From an uncultured Bacteroidales bacterium (GTDB taxonomy: Bacteria > Bacteroidota > Bacteroidia > Bacteroidales > Bacteroidaceae), in the NCBI GenBank assembly GCA_902775375.1, contig CACYLU010000005.1, forward strand, positions 79,324 to 143,323: a stretch of 64,000 nt of DNA, read 5' to 3'. Each line of letters begins with the position of its first letter. Position 1 is the first letter of the stretch. Under the pieces are notes generated by a model, which made no database searches, was not told the origin of the DNA, and saw nothing but the letters and a program-made list of their open reading frames with translations. Below, in pieces: positions 19,210-28,943 of the stretch. The position numbers and the translations under genes are program-made.

Positions 19210-20268
19210 ATGAAAAAGGTATTGCTTACTATAGTGGGGTTGACAATGCTCTGGGGATGCCAGAGCATTGACTATCTATCCATAGACTATCTGCTTCCTG
19301 CTGAGATGAGCTTTCCAAACCAGTTAAGGAAGGTAGCAGTGGTGAACAATATGCCACAGGAGGCTCCTATCACATTGAATCGCCAGTTTACCGACATGCC
19401 TGACGTAAATGCTCGTTTGCAGTACCACAAGACAAATTATTACTCTGGCGACAGTAAGATAGCTACCGAATCATTGGCACAGGCTTTGGCTGATGGTGAT
19501 TATTTCGATACTGTAATTATCTGTGACTCTGCTTTGCGAGCAGGTGACAAAGAAGAACGCCAACAAGCACTTACTAACGATGAAGTAAAAGAACTAACCC
19601 AACAACTGGATGCCGATTTTCTCATCTCCCTCGAGAACCTTGAATTGCGTGCCGTATCTAAGGCAGAGCCCGATGCATATATGGGAATGTTTGTAGCCAG
19701 CACTGATGTCAAGGTTTCTCCGACTGTTCGTGTGTATCTGCCTCAACAGTCACCACGCTTACCTGTCAACAAGATAGATAGCATTTTCTGGCAAGGATTT
19801 GGTGATGACCTTAATGAGTCTATACATGAGTTACCTAATAATCAGTTGTTAGTACGTGAAGCAAGTCTTTTTGCCGGAGAATTTATTGCCAAAACATTCG
19901 TTCCATATTGGGAAACTGCCAACCGTTTCTATTTCCCAAATGGCTCAGTTACTATGCGTGATGCAGCCTTCTATGTTAAGGAAGACAAGTGGGAAGAAGC
20001 CGTAAGTCTATGGCAAAAGTCATTCGATGAGAGCAAGAGCGCAAAAAAGAAAATGTATGCATCCTACAACTTGGCATTGGGTAGCGAAATGCTCGACGAC
20101 ATTGATAAAGCCATTGAATGGGCCACCAAATCGCAACAATATGCCATCCAAGCCAATCAAGGTGAGGTCGCACAACTGGCCAGTATCTATTTGCAGCAAT
20201 TAAACACCAGAAAGCAAAGTTTTGCCAGTGTTAAGATGCAGATGCAACGTTTTAATGAAGATTTTTAG
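19210..20268 (+). CDS. Lipoprotein, DUF6340-like, with TPR tail
   Basis: A 352-residue protein with a lipoprotein signal (MKKVLLTIVGLTMLWGC, lipobox LWGC). The N-terminal region LLPAEMSFPNQLRKVAVVNN is the recurring opening of a Bacteroidetes lipoprotein family that I believe is DUF6340. The C-terminal ~100 residues are helical with a TPR-like unit (KMYASYNLALGSEMLDDIDKAIEWATKSQ). No catalytic motif is visible. It is 11 bp after secA and probably co-transcribed. The family name is held with moderate confidence. Confidence 0.75.
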   Translation: MKKVLLTIVGLTMLWGCQSIDYLSIDYLLPAEMSFPNQLRKVAVVNNMPQEAPITLNRQFTDMPDVNARLQYHKTNYYSGDSKIATESLAQALADGDYFDTVIICDSALRAGDKEERQQALTNDEVKELTQQLDADFLISLENLELRAVSKAEPDAYMGMFVASTDVKVSPTVRVYLPQQSPRLPVNKIDSIFWQGFGDDLNESIHELPNNQLLVREASLFAGEFIAKTFVPYWETANRFYFPNGSVTMRDAAFYVKEDKWEEAVSLWQKSFDESKSAKKKMYASYNLALGSEMLDDIDKAIEWATKSQQYAIQANQGEVAQLASIYLQQLNTRKQSFASVKMQMQRFNEDF

Positions 20269-20300
20269 GCTATCATGTAATCACTTTTATAAAAAATGTT

Positions 20301-20308
20301 TATATTTG
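20301..20308 (+). promoter_or_regulatory. -7 element deciding the start of the small acidic protein
   Basis: TATATTTG is followed by C. Transcription should begin near 20315, which rules out the ATG at 20313 and favours the one at 20331. Confidence 0.55.
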
Positions 20309-20330
20309 CCTGATGATTATTCATTGCAAT

Positions 20331-20774
20331 ATGAAATTAAACGATTCTTCATCCACACAGCTCAAAGCTACCATACGCAAGGCTATCGGCAAATACACTG
20401 TCGAGAATGAGTCATTTGTTACTGATCTGTACATACAGGCCAATCCTCAAACCGGCACTTGTAGCTTAATTGATGACGATGATCAGGAGCTGGGACACAC
20501 TACCGTCAAGGAATGGGTAGCGTTTGAGGGTGATGATTTCGACCAGATAGTAACCGACACCCTTACCACTTTACTACAGGAGATGAAAGATGCTGGCGAT
20601 TTTGCTAAGCTACAAATCATCCAACCCTACTCTTTTGTATATGTAGACGAAGACAAGGAAACCATTGCCGAGTTACTGCTTATGGATGACGATACACTCA
20701 TCGTCACTGATGGTTTGCTCGAAGGCTTAGACGAGGAGCTCAACGAGTTTCTCAAGGACCTATTGGCAAACTAA
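20331..20774 (+). CDS. Small acidic protein, function unknown
   Basis: A 147-residue protein from MKLNDSSSTQLKATIRKAIG; the upstream ATG at 20313 overlaps the promoter zone. It is strongly acidic (many Asp/Glu: SLIDDDDQELGHTT, LLLMDDDTLIVTDGLLEGLDEEL). It has no signal peptide or membrane segment and should be cytosolic. I do not recognise the family. It has its own promoter and is followed by a terminator shared with the convergent fructokinase gene. Confidence 0.75.
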   Translation: MKLNDSSSTQLKATIRKAIGKYTVENESFVTDLYIQANPQTGTCSLIDDDDQELGHTTVKEWVAFEGDDFDQIVTDTLTTLLQEMKDAGDFAKLQIIQPYSFVYVDEDKETIAELLLMDDDTLIVTDGLLEGLDEELNEFLKDLLAN

Positions 20775-20798
20775 ACCAAACACATATTGGGTTAAGAA

Positions 20799-20836
20799 TA
20801 AGAGCGCTCACCTTTCGGCAAGCGCTCTTAGTTTTT
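20799..20836. terminator. Hairpin terminator between convergent genes
   Basis: A perfect 10-bp stem (20799-20808 with 20821-20830), followed on the + strand by GTTTTTC. It ends the acidic-protein gene and probably also the fructan operon coming from the other side. Confidence 0.75.
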
Positions 20837-20851
20837 CTGTGGCATCCACAA

Positions 20852-21739
20852 TCAAGCCATACGTGCTTTAAGTTCGTCAGGCAAAACAGGCATAGCACCA
20901 CTCTGCGTGCAAACAAAAGCACTCACCTCTACTGCCAACTTATGAGCCTCCTCTACAGATTTTCCTGCTAGGATAGCAGCAGTAAAAGAACCCGTAAAGC
21001 TATCGCCTGCACCAACGGTATCAGCTACTGCCACACGTGGTGTAGGTTGAAAAGACATCTTGCCTGGTGTAAAAACATAGCTACCTTCCACTCCACAGGT
21101 GAGAATAAGCATCTTCAAACCATACTTTGCCAAGAGCAGCCAACACTTGTCTTCTTGGGAGATAGAATGGAAGCCGAACATACGACTCACCAGTTCCAAT
21201 TCTTCATCATTTATCTTCAAGATGTTACAACGTCCCATTGACTCCTCCAACAATTCAGGAGTATAAAAACTCTGACGTAGGTTAATATCAAAGATCTTCA
21301 AGGTATCATTATCCTCCGGCATTTCTTCCAGGAATTTCACAATAGTATCATGACTAACTGCATTGCGTTGTGCCAATGATCCGAAGCATACGGCACGAGC
21401 GTTATGAGCCAATTCCTTCAATTCCTCAGTAAATGGGATGTTATCCCAAGCCACTCCTTTCTTAATTTCGTATGAGGGTATGCCCTTCTCATCTAATGTC
21501 ACCTGAACAGTACCTGTGGGGAAGGGTACGCGTTCAATTAGTGTATTCAATCCTCGCTGATTGAAAATGCGCATTATCTCATCACCATCCTCATCGTTTC
21601 CAACGGCACTCACCACACAACTTTTGAATCCGAACTGGGACACATGATAAGCGAAATTGGCAGGAGCGCCACCTATCTTTTTCCCTTCAGGCAAGCAATC
21701 GAACAACGCCTCACCCATTCCTACTACAATATCTTTCAT
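20852..21739 (-). CDS. Fructokinase (PfkB family)
   Basis: A 295-residue PfkB/ribokinase-family sugar kinase. The N-terminal GEALFDCLPEGKKIGGAPANF contains the substrate-binding GGAPAN motif. The C-terminal DTVGAGDSFTGSFTAAIL holds the anion hole and catalytic Asp. Length fits fructokinases. It should phosphorylate fructose with ATP in the cytosol. It is the last gene of the operon DAACS-GH32-MFS-kinase, 5 bp after the MFS gene, so fructose freed by GH32 and imported by the MFS protein is the likely substrate. Confidence 0.9.
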   Translation of the reverse strand: MKDIVVGMGEALFDCLPEGKKIGGAPANFAYHVSQFGFKSCVVSAVGNDEDGDEIMRIFNQRGLNTLIERVPFPTGTVQVTLDEKGIPSYEIKKGVAWDNIPFTEELKELAHNARAVCFGSLAQRNAVSHDTIVKFLEEMPEDNDTLKIFDINLRQSFYTPELLEESMGRCNILKINDEELELVSRMFGFHSISQEDKCWLLLAKYGLKMLILTCGVEGSYVFTPGKMSFQPTPRVAVADTVGAGDSFTGSFTAAILAGKSVEEAHKLAVEVSAFVCTQSGAMPVLPDELKARMA

Positions 21740-21744
21740 ATTTT

Positions 21745-22911
21745 TTACGCTTTAACTTGTTTGATAAATGACAACAAATAAATAACGCCTATGGCCATCA
21801 CTATTACTGCACCTCCCTGGCCAACAGCATCGCTTGCAAAGCCCATGATCAAAGGGAAGATGGTACCACCAAACAGGCCCATAATCATCAAGCCGCTTAC
21901 CTCGTTCTGTTTATCGGGCACTGAGAGTAATGCCTGACTGAACACGATGGAGAAGATATTAGAGTTGCCATAGCCCACCAAAGCTATGCCTGCATAGAGC
22001 GCCCACTGGGACTGGCCAGCAAACAGAAGTGCCATACTCAACGCCATCATCACCACACTGATAATGAAGAATGTGCGTGTTTTCAAAACGCGCAGGAAGA
22101 ACGAACCTGTTAAACAGCCCAAAGTACGGAAGATGAAATAGAGACTAGTAGCAAAAGCAGCTTCATTCAGTGACATACCCAAACGCTCCATCAAGATTTT
22201 CGGTGCTGTGGTGTTAGTACCCACATCGATACCCACATGGCACATAATGCCGAAGAAAGAAAGCAATACTATAGGTTTGCCCAACAGCTGCAAGCATTCA
22301 ATAAAGGTAGACGGCTTTCCTTCAATTGGTTCTTCTTCAATCTTAGTAACACCTAATGCCAACGTAGCGATAATACCCACTACTAGGAAGATGGCAAACA
22401 ACACACGCCAATCATAGCCAAAATCAGGAATCATATGGGTAGCACCCCACATAGCTAGATAAGGTGCAATGAAAGAAGCGATAGCTTTGATAAACTGACC
22501 GAAAGTCAAGGTCGATGCTAAGTTCTTGCCTCCAATAATGGATGATACCAATGGATTGAGAGAGGTCTGCATCAAAGCATTGCCGATACCCAGCAAAGAG
22601 AATGCCACCAACATGATGCCGAAATTATTGCCAAACAACGGCAACAGCAACGAGAATACTGTCACAATGAGAGAGAGCATCACCGTCTTCTTACGCCCAA
22701 TCTTATTCATCAGCATCCCAGTAGGCACTGAGAATATCAGGAACCAGAAGAATACCAACGACGGGAATATATTGGCGACTGAGTCCGTCAGCTGCAAATC
22801 GTCTTTTACATAGTTAGAGGCGATGCCTACCAAATCGACAAAGCCCATAGCGAAGAAGCACAGCATCACGGGCACCAGCTTCGCCATTTTCGATTGATTT
22901 TGATTACTCAT
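21745..22911 (-). CDS. MFS sugar permease (FHS/FucP-like)
   Basis: A 388-residue membrane protein with about twelve hydrophobic segments. It belongs to the FHS-type major facilitator group: GMLMNKIGRKKTVMLSL is the loop 2-3 signature and PSLVFFWFLIFSVPTG lies in the second helix. The length is slightly short for the family (400-430) but both halves are intact. It probably imports fructose by proton symport, judged from its place between GH32 and fructokinase in one operon. Other hexoses remain possible. Confidence 0.87.
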   Translation of the reverse strand: MSNQNQSKMAKLVPVMLCFFAMGFVDLVGIASNYVKDDLQLTDSVANIFPSLVFFWFLIFSVPTGMLMNKIGRKKTVMLSLIVTVFSLLLPLFGNNFGIMLVAFSLLGIGNALMQTSLNPLVSSIIGGKNLASTLTFGQFIKAIASFIAPYLAMWGATHMIPDFGYDWRVLFAIFLVVGIIATLALGVTKIEEEPIEGKPSTFIECLQLLGKPIVLLSFFGIMCHVGIDVGTNTTAPKILMERLGMSLNEAAFATSLYFIFRTLGCLTGSFFLRVLKTRTFFIISVVMMALSMALLFAGQSQWALYAGIALVGYGNSNIFSIVFSQALLSVPDKQNEVSGLMIMGLFGGTIFPLIMGFASDAVGQGGAVIVMAIGVIYLLSFIKQVKA

Positions 22912-22947
22912 ATTGTTAGTTTGTTAATTTGTTAGCCTACGACTAAA

Positions 22948-24744
22948 TCAGAATCTGTAAACAGTAAAGTTCTTCACACTCACACTACCACCTGTTGCAC
23001 TGAACATCACCTTGTTATAAGGTGTATGTGGGAACACAAGATTGGTCATTACAAAGCGACCATCGTTAACAAAAGCCTCCACACTGCTTCGGTCCACCAG
23101 GAAACGCAACTGCAAATCGCCTCCATCCACTTGTGTCACAGTAGGCGTTATGAAGTCCTTGCTGAACCCTGCCACACCGCTCTTATCGCGTATGCATGTC
23201 AATTCGCGTTTTGCCATATCCAAGCTATATTCTATCTCCTCGCCTTGTTCATTCATCAGACGCATAGACAGATTACCCTGCTTCTTCTGGCGTACTGTCA
23301 TCGTTATCTCATACGTGCCTTTATTGTCAGACATCAGCTGGTCGATAGTGTAAGCCTTACCCACACTAAACGACTTGCTCATCACCTTGTCCTTGCGCAA
23401 AGCCAAGAGCTCGGGAGATGGAGCCGATTGCAAATAGGTCTCACCATCTTTCACAAAAAGTCGGAGATCGCGAGGCACAGAGTTAGAACTACGATACTGC
23501 ATGGTAGGCACCTCGTTGGCATATTGCCAGTTGCTCATCCACGCTAAAGCAATCACACGATTTTGTGGAGCATTGCTCCATGTAACGGTAGCATAATGAT
23601 CCTTGCCAAAGTCCATCCACTTGGTAGCCTTAGGCGATTCATTAACAAACTTATGTCCGTCGAACGAGCCCACAAAATATTGTGTTGCACTGCCTCCAAA
23701 TGGGCCACCAGGATTGATATTCACAATTAACACCCATTTCTTTTGACTCGTGCCAGCTACTGGCAACTCAAACAGGTCGGGACACTCCCAAACGCCGCCA
23801 TGATTGCCCTGACCTTCACCAAAGTTACTTTCATAGGTCCAATCCTTTAGGTTAGGTGATGAATAGAAACGTATCTCCTGCCCTACTGCCAAAGTCAGAA
23901 TCCATTTATGGGTACCTTCATGCCACGAAACCTTTGGGTCGCGGAAATCAGCCACATCGCCTGTCAGCACAGGATTGCCTGCATATTTCTTAAATGTACG
24001 GCCATTATCAGTACTATAAGCTATGCTCTGCATCTGTCGGGCGCTCGCTTGTGTATAGAAAGCTACAATAGCGTTAGCACCAAAGCCAGCTGTATTGTCT
24101 TTATCTACTACTGCAGAGCCACTGAAGATAGTACCCAAGCCATCAGGAGAAATAGCCACGGGCATATGCTCCCACGACACCAAGTCGCGACTGATAGCAT
24201 GACCCCAATTCATGTTTCCCCAACGAGAACCGTAAGGGTTATACTGATAGAACAGATGATACTCGCCATCCTTGTACACCATACCATTAGGATCGTTCAT
24301 CCAACCCCATTGTGGAGCAAAGTGATAAACTGGACGCCACAAAATCTCTTTGTTAGAAGCATCATAACTGTTGGCCAACGCCAGGTTGTTGCAAAAAACT
24401 GCATCCTTCACTTTCGGACGGGCTCCTCCCCTCTCCAAAGGATTCATAGCGAAGCGCAACACCACATGCTTGCCTGCATACTTCGACAATTCGTAAGGCA
24501 CTGTATAATCCACCTTATTGATAGCCAAACGCACAGTAAACGTCTCCACCTGAACATTATCTACCATCACACTGATACTTACATCAGGTGCCGTATCTTC
24601 TACAGGCAGAATCAGATACTTTTGGGTGGGATTAATGCGAACCATCCCATGACCATCGCCAAGATCCACCACTTCAACATCACCAGCTACAGCAAATGTT
24701 GCAAGGGTAAATAAACCCACTAAACAAAACAACAGTCTTTTCAT
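22948..24744 (-). CDS. GH32 fructan/sucrose hydrolase
   Basis: A 598-residue exported enzyme (signal peptide MKRLLFCLVGLFTLATFAVAG). An N-terminal beta domain of about 100 residues, of the kind called DUF4980 in Bacteroides GH32 enzymes, precedes the five-bladed propeller. Catalytic motifs are QWGWMNDPNGMVY (nucleophile Asp), ADFRDPKVSW (transition-state Asp) and GVWECPDLFELP (acid/base Glu). A C-terminal beta-sandwich follows (LQLRFLVDRSSVEAFVND). It should release fructose from sucrose or beta-fructans in the periplasm. Its start overlaps the stop of the upstream symporter by 4 bp, which suggests translational coupling. Confidence 0.95.
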   Translation of the reverse strand: MKRLLFCLVGLFTLATFAVAGDVEVVDLGDGHGMVRINPTQKYLILPVEDTAPDVSISVMVDNVQVETFTVRLAINKVDYTVPYELSKYAGKHVVLRFAMNPLERGGARPKVKDAVFCNNLALANSYDASNKEILWRPVYHFAPQWGWMNDPNGMVYKDGEYHLFYQYNPYGSRWGNMNWGHAISRDLVSWEHMPVAISPDGLGTIFSGSAVVDKDNTAGFGANAIVAFYTQASARQMQSIAYSTDNGRTFKKYAGNPVLTGDVADFRDPKVSWHEGTHKWILTLAVGQEIRFYSSPNLKDWTYESNFGEGQGNHGGVWECPDLFELPVAGTSQKKWVLIVNINPGGPFGGSATQYFVGSFDGHKFVNESPKATKWMDFGKDHYATVTWSNAPQNRVIALAWMSNWQYANEVPTMQYRSSNSVPRDLRLFVKDGETYLQSAPSPELLALRKDKVMSKSFSVGKAYTIDQLMSDNKGTYEITMTVRQKKQGNLSMRLMNEQGEEIEYSLDMAKRELTCIRDKSGVAGFSKDFITPTVTQVDGGDLQLRFLVDRSSVEAFVNDGRFVMTNLVFPHTPYNKVMFSATGGSVSVKNFTVYRF

Positions 24745-25904
24745 ATTTTCTTTTTCTTAAATTTGTCAATAACAAGGGCTATGGCCCCATCGCCTGTCAC
24801 ATTGCAAGCCGTACCAAAGCTATCCATTGCGATATATAGACCAATCATCAGGGCTTGTGCCGCATCATCGAAACCCAACATCGACTGCAACACGCCCAAA
24901 GCCGCCATAATGGCACCACCAGGCACACCAGGAGCAGCGACCATTGTGATGCCCAACATGCAGATGAAACCTGCAAACATTCCAAAACTATAGGGCATGC
25001 CCTGCATGATCATCAAAGCCAGAGCACAAGCCACGATCTTCAGCATACTGCCCGAAAGATGGATGGTAGCACAAAGAGGAATCACAAAGCCAGCCACTTC
25101 GTTGCTGACACCATTCTTCTTGGCTTGTTCCAAAGTAACAGGAATAGTAGCAGCCGACGACTGCGTACCCAATGCCGTGAAATAGGCAGGCAACATATTC
25201 CACAGCAACTTAAACGGATTGCGGTGCACAATACCACCTGCCACCACATAAAGAAGTATCAGCCATAGAATATGAAGGGCAAATATGATACCAATGATCT
25301 TGATAAACACCACCAGGATAGAGAACACCTGCCCTGTATGCGTCATATTCAGGAAGATACCAAAAATATAAAGTGGCAACAAAGGCAGGATTACACTACT
25401 AATTGTCTTGATAATTATCTGTTGGAAGTCGCGCGCCACGTTCTTCAGGTAGTCTGTTTTCAACGAAGCAGCACCCAAACCCAAAACGAAAGCCAGCACC
25501 AATGAGGTCATCACATCCATCAATGGGGGTATTTTCACACTGAAATAGGGCTCCACACCTTGTGCCTCAGCAATTTCCTCCAGAGGCACCCCAGAAGTGA
25601 TGAGCGATGGGAAGAATGAAAGACCTGTGAAGAGAGACAGGAAGCCAGCCAGCAAGGTGCATCCATAGGCCAACAATACGGTGACAAGCAGCATTTTACC
25701 TGCCCCACGACCAATGTCAGCTATAGCTATTGTCACTAATCCTACAATGATTAGCGGAATGCAGAAGCCCAAGAACTGACTGAAGATAGCATTGAAGGTT
25801 TCAAATATGCGAACAAGCCCAAGCGGAAACACTTGACCAATAATGATGCCCAGCACAATAGCTATCAATATGCGAGGCAACAATCCTATCTTGAACTTCT
25901 TCAT
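24741..25904 (-). CDS. DAACS-family cation symporter
   Basis: A 387-residue membrane transporter of the dicarboxylate/amino acid:cation symporter family. Two re-entrant-loop signatures are recognisable: LGTQSSAATIPVTLEQA, and FVIPLCATIHLSGS in place of the usual FVxPxGATxNMDGT. The conserved NMDGT Asp/Thr are not kept. A C-terminal AMDSFGTACNVTGDGAIALV follows. It is the first gene of the fructan operon and overlaps GH32 by 4 bp. Substrate is unclear: with the altered substrate loop it may carry serine/threonine, a short organic acid, or something else. Confidence 0.85.
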   Translation of the reverse strand: MKKFKIGLLPRILIAIVLGIIIGQVFPLGLVRIFETFNAIFSQFLGFCIPLIIVGLVTIAIADIGRGAGKMLLVTVLLAYGCTLLAGFLSLFTGLSFFPSLITSGVPLEEIAEAQGVEPYFSVKIPPLMDVMTSLVLAFVLGLGAASLKTDYLKNVARDFQQIIIKTISSVILPLLPLYIFGIFLNMTHTGQVFSILVVFIKIIGIIFALHILWLILLYVVAGGIVHRNPFKLLWNMLPAYFTALGTQSSAATIPVTLEQAKKNGVSNEVAGFVIPLCATIHLSGSMLKIVACALALMIMQGMPYSFGMFAGFICMLGITMVAAPGVPGGAIMAALGVLQSMLGFDDAAQALMIGLYIAMDSFGTACNVTGDGAIALVIDKFKKKKI

Positions 25905-25926
25905 ATCTTCATGGCATTATTTAAGG

Positions 25927-25957
25927 CAAAGATAAAGAATAGTACGTATTAAACAAA
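25927..25957 (-). promoter_or_regulatory. Promoter of the fructan operon
   Basis: On the minus strand, TTTG at 25954-25957 and TATCTTTG at 25927-25934 are separated by 19 nt, the ideal Bacteroidetes spacing. It lies 23 bp upstream of the DAACS start codon and overlaps the T-tract side of the valS terminator. Confidence 0.7.
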
Positions 25958-25986
25958 AAAAATCCCTCCTAATTTGAGGAGGGATT
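25953..25986 (-). terminator. valS terminator
   Basis: A perfect 10-bp GC-containing stem (25961-25970 with 25977-25986) with a 6-base loop. On the minus strand it is followed by a run of eight T. It is a classic intrinsic terminator for valS. Confidence 0.85.
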
Positions 25987-26006
25987 GCATAATTATGTAT
26001 GGATTA

Positions 26007-28691
26007 TTATTTCTTCAGTGCCGCAATGCTTTCCTTGAGCGAAGCAATGATGCTCTCGGCATCATGCTGTTTCTTGCGCTCCAAAGCTACCACTGCTTCT
26101 GGTGCATTCGCCACGAAGCGTTCGTTGTTCAGTTTAGCAAGTACACCCTTCAAGAAACCTTCCTTCGCCTTCAACTCTTTCTCCATGCGTGCAATTTCAG
26201 CCTCAGCATCAATCAGGTTGCCAAGAGGTACGGCAAATTCTGTTGTACCTACCATAAAGCTTGAAGCGCCTTCTGCTTTGTTGTCAACAATCTCAATGTT
26301 AGACAAATTACACATTTTGTTCAACAAAGCATTGAAGTTAGCTACAGGATTCTCACCAACTACCTGCAAGGTCAGTTGCTCCTTCTGGGCAATATTCTTC
26401 TGCACACGGATGGCACGCACACCACTGATAACTTCCTTCACAGCTTCCACCTGCTTCAACAGGTTCTCATCCACCTTGCCCACAGGTTGCATCGGACTCA
26501 CCATCAAGCTCTCGCCTTCCTTACGCTCGGTGATGTGTTGCCACAACTCCTCACTGATGAATGGCATGAACGGATGCAACAGATGCAACAGATTGTCGAA
26601 GAATTCGATGGTTTTCTCCATCACCTTACGAGGAATAGGTTGCAGATAAGCAGGTTTGATCAATTCCAGATACCAAGCAGAGAACTCGTCCCAGAATAGC
26701 TTATAAACAGCCATCAGGGCCTCGCTCAGACGATATTTGCCGAACAGGTCGGCCACCTCTAAGGCAACGGCGTTTTGCTTGCTCTCAAACCATTTCATCG
26801 CTATTTCTGAAGCTTCTGGCACTTCGATATCAGCTACCTCCCAGCCCTGAATCAGTCGGAAAGCATTCCAAATCTTGTTGCAGAAGTTACGTCCTTGCTC
26901 GCACAAAGCATCGTCAAACAAGATATCGTTACCAGCTGGAGCAGAAAGCATCATACCCATACGCACACCATCGGCACCATATTTGTCAATCAGTTCCAAC
27001 GGGTCGGGTGAGTTGCCAAGCGATTTCGACATCTTGCGTCCCAATTTGTCACGTACGATACCCGTGAAATATACGTTCTTAAACGGATAGGTACCCATAT
27101 ACTCCTCACCTGCCATAATCATACGGGCCACCCAAAAGAAGATGATGTCAGGAGCCGTTACCAAATCGCTGGTAGGATAATAATACTTGATTTCCTCGTT
27201 GCCAGGATTGTTGATACCTCCAAACAGAGAGATAGGCCACAACCAAGAGCTGAACCAAGTATCAAGCGCATCTTCGTCCTGTCGCAAGTCACTCAATTGC
27301 AAGTTATTGTTGCCAGTTTTCTCACGTGCCAGTTTAAGTGCATCCTCTGGAGTTTCAGCTACAACGAAATCATCATCTGTGTCATAGTAGTAAGCCGGAA
27401 TACGGTGTCCCCACCACAGCTGGCGACTGATACACCAGTCCTGTATGTTCTCCAACCAGTTCTTGTAGGTGTTCACGTATTTCTGTGGATAGAAGTGCAT
27501 TTCCCCTTCCATCACTGGCTTCAGAGCAATCTCGGCAAAATGCTCCATCTTGAGGAACCACTGCAGAGACAAACGAGGCTCAATAGCGGTATCTGGGTTT
27601 CGTTCTGAGTAACCCACCTTGTTGGTATAGTCTTCCACCTTCTCCATCAGTCCTGCATCCTGCAAGTCTTTGGCAATCTGCTTACGGCAATCAAAGCGAT
27701 CCATACCCACATACAAAGTACTCTGGTCGGAAATGGTGCCGTCAGGATTGAAAATGTCGATGGTTTCGAGGTTGTGTGTTTTACCCAGCATATAGTCGTT
27801 GGTATCGTGAGCAGGAGTAACCTTCAAGCAACCCGTACCAAACTCGATATCAACATAGCGGTCCTCGATCACAGGAATCACACGGTTCACCAATGGCACA
27901 ATCACCTTTTTGCCCTTCAACCACTGTGTCTTAGGGTCTTTGGGGTTCACACACATCGCCGTATCACCCATGATGGTCTCAGGACGTGTGGTAGCCACTA
28001 CTGCATAGTAGCCTTTGGCATCCTTGTGAATCACATTGCCCTCGCCACTCTCATCAATAGTATCTTGATATTCTGGAGCCACATAATATTTCAGATAGAA
28101 CAGATGGCTCTGCTCTTCTTTGTAAATCACCTCCTCGGTAGAAAGAGCCGTCAGTGCCTTAGGGTCCCAGTTCACCATACGCAAGCCACGATAGATGTAG
28201 CCCTTGTTATACAGGTCAACAAAGACCTTGATCACGCTCTTGCTTCGCTCCTCGTCCATCGTGAAGGCCGTGCGGTCCCAATCACATGAGGCACCCAGCT
28301 TCCTCAACTGTTGCAAGATAATGCCACCATGTTCGTGTGTCCATGCCCACGCATGCTCCAAGAACTGCTCACGTGTCAGGTCACGTTTCTTGATGCCCTC
28401 ACCTGCCAGCTTCTTCACCACCTTAGCCTCAGTAGCGATGGAGGCGTGGTCGGTGCCAGGTACCCAGCAAGCGTTCTTGCCCTCCATACGGGCACGACGC
28501 ACTAAAATATCCTGAATGGTATTGTTCAGCATGTGTCCCATGTGCAACACACCTGTTACGTTAGGTGGCGGAATCACGATGGTATAGGGTTGCCTTCCAT
28601 CGGGTTTCGAACTAAAAAGCTTATGGTCAGTCCAATACTGATACCATTTTCCCTCTACTTCTGCGGGACTGTACTTACTTGCTAACTCCAT
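26007..28691 (-). CDS. valS: Valyl-tRNA synthetase
   Basis: An 894-residue class I aminoacyl-tRNA synthetase that charges tRNA-Val. The HIGH-type motif is in [14 protein letters not shown] and the KMSKS motif in [10 protein letters not shown]. The editing (CP1) domain contains [18 protein letters not shown]. The C-terminal coiled-coil arm is [20 protein letters not shown]. Length is normal for the family. It is a single-gene unit with a promoter at 28730-28761 and an intrinsic terminator at 25953-25986. Confidence 0.98.
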   Translation of the reverse strand: MELASKYSPAEVEGKWYQYWTDHKLFSSKPDGRQPYTIVIPPPNVTGVLHMGHMLNNTIQDILVRRARMEGKNACWVPGTDHASIATEAKVVKKLAGEGIKKRDLTREQFLEHAWAWTHEHGGIILQQLRKLGASCDWDRTAFTMDEERSKSVIKVFVDLYNKGYIYRGLRMVNWDPKALTALSTEEVIYKEEQSHLFYLKYYVAPEYQDTIDESGEGNVIHKDAKGYYAVVATTRPETIMGDTAMCVNPKDPKTQWLKGKKVIVPLVNRVIPVIEDRYVDIEFGTGCLKVTPAHDTNDYMLGKTHNLETIDIFNPDGTISDQSTLYVGMDRFDCRKQIAKDLQDAGLMEKVEDYTNKVGYSERNPDTAIEPRLSLQWFLKMEHFAEIALKPVMEGEMHFYPQKYVNTYKNWLENIQDWCISRQLWWGHRIPAYYYDTDDDFVVAETPEDALKLAREKTGNNNLQLSDLRQDEDALDTWFSSWLWPISLFGGINNPGNEEIKYYYPTSDLVTAPDIIFFWVARMIMAGEEYMGTYPFKNVYFTGIVRDKLGRKMSKSLGNSPDPLELIDKYGADGVRMGMMLSAPAGNDILFDDALCEQGRNFCNKIWNAFRLIQGWEVADIEVPEASEIAMKWFESKQNAVALEVADLFGKYRLSEALMAVYKLFWDEFSAWYLELIKPAYLQPIPRKVMEKTIEFFDNLLHLLHPFMPFISEELWQHITERKEGESLMVSPMQPVGKVDENLLKQVEAVKEVISGVRAIRVQKNIAQKEQLTLQVVGENPVANFNALLNKMCNLSNIEIVDNKAEGASSFMVGTTEFAVPLGNLIDAEAEIARMEKELKAKEGFLKGVLAKLNNERFVANAPEAVVALERKKQHDAESIIASLKESIAALKK

Positions 28692-28729
28692 TTTATCTTA
28701 TTCTTTACGTTATTTCATTAATTAGGGTG

Positions 28730-28761
28730 CAAAGATAATGCAAACCGAAAACAATACCAAA
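28730..28761 (-). promoter_or_regulatory. Promoter of valS
   Basis: On the minus strand, TTTG (28758-28761) and TATCTTTG (28730-28737) are separated by 20 nt, 39 bp upstream of the valS ATG. Confidence 0.65.
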
Positions 28762-28830
28762 TTTATTTGAGTATTGTTGAGGTGCAGCTTATTTTATCTG
28801 CCACAAAGCCACTCACATTTTTAGGGCTTC

Positions 28831-28915
28831 TTTGGTATGATTTCAAAAAATATCCATACTTTTGTAGCCCAACCTCCTGCCAACGTCATATAACGACGTT
28901 TATATCGGTGGGTTG
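28831..28915 (+). promoter_or_regulatory. Promoter and short structured leader of the SGNH-murQ unit
   Basis: TTTG (28831-28834) and TACTTTTG (28857-28864) are 22 nt apart. The leader can fold: AACGTC 28882-28887 pairs with GACGTT 28895-28900, inside an outer pair CAACC 28870-28874 with GGTTG 28911-28915. No known riboswitch class is recognised. Confidence 0.4.
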
Positions 28916-28943
28916 TTGACTATTCATTAAAAGTTGTAACGAC

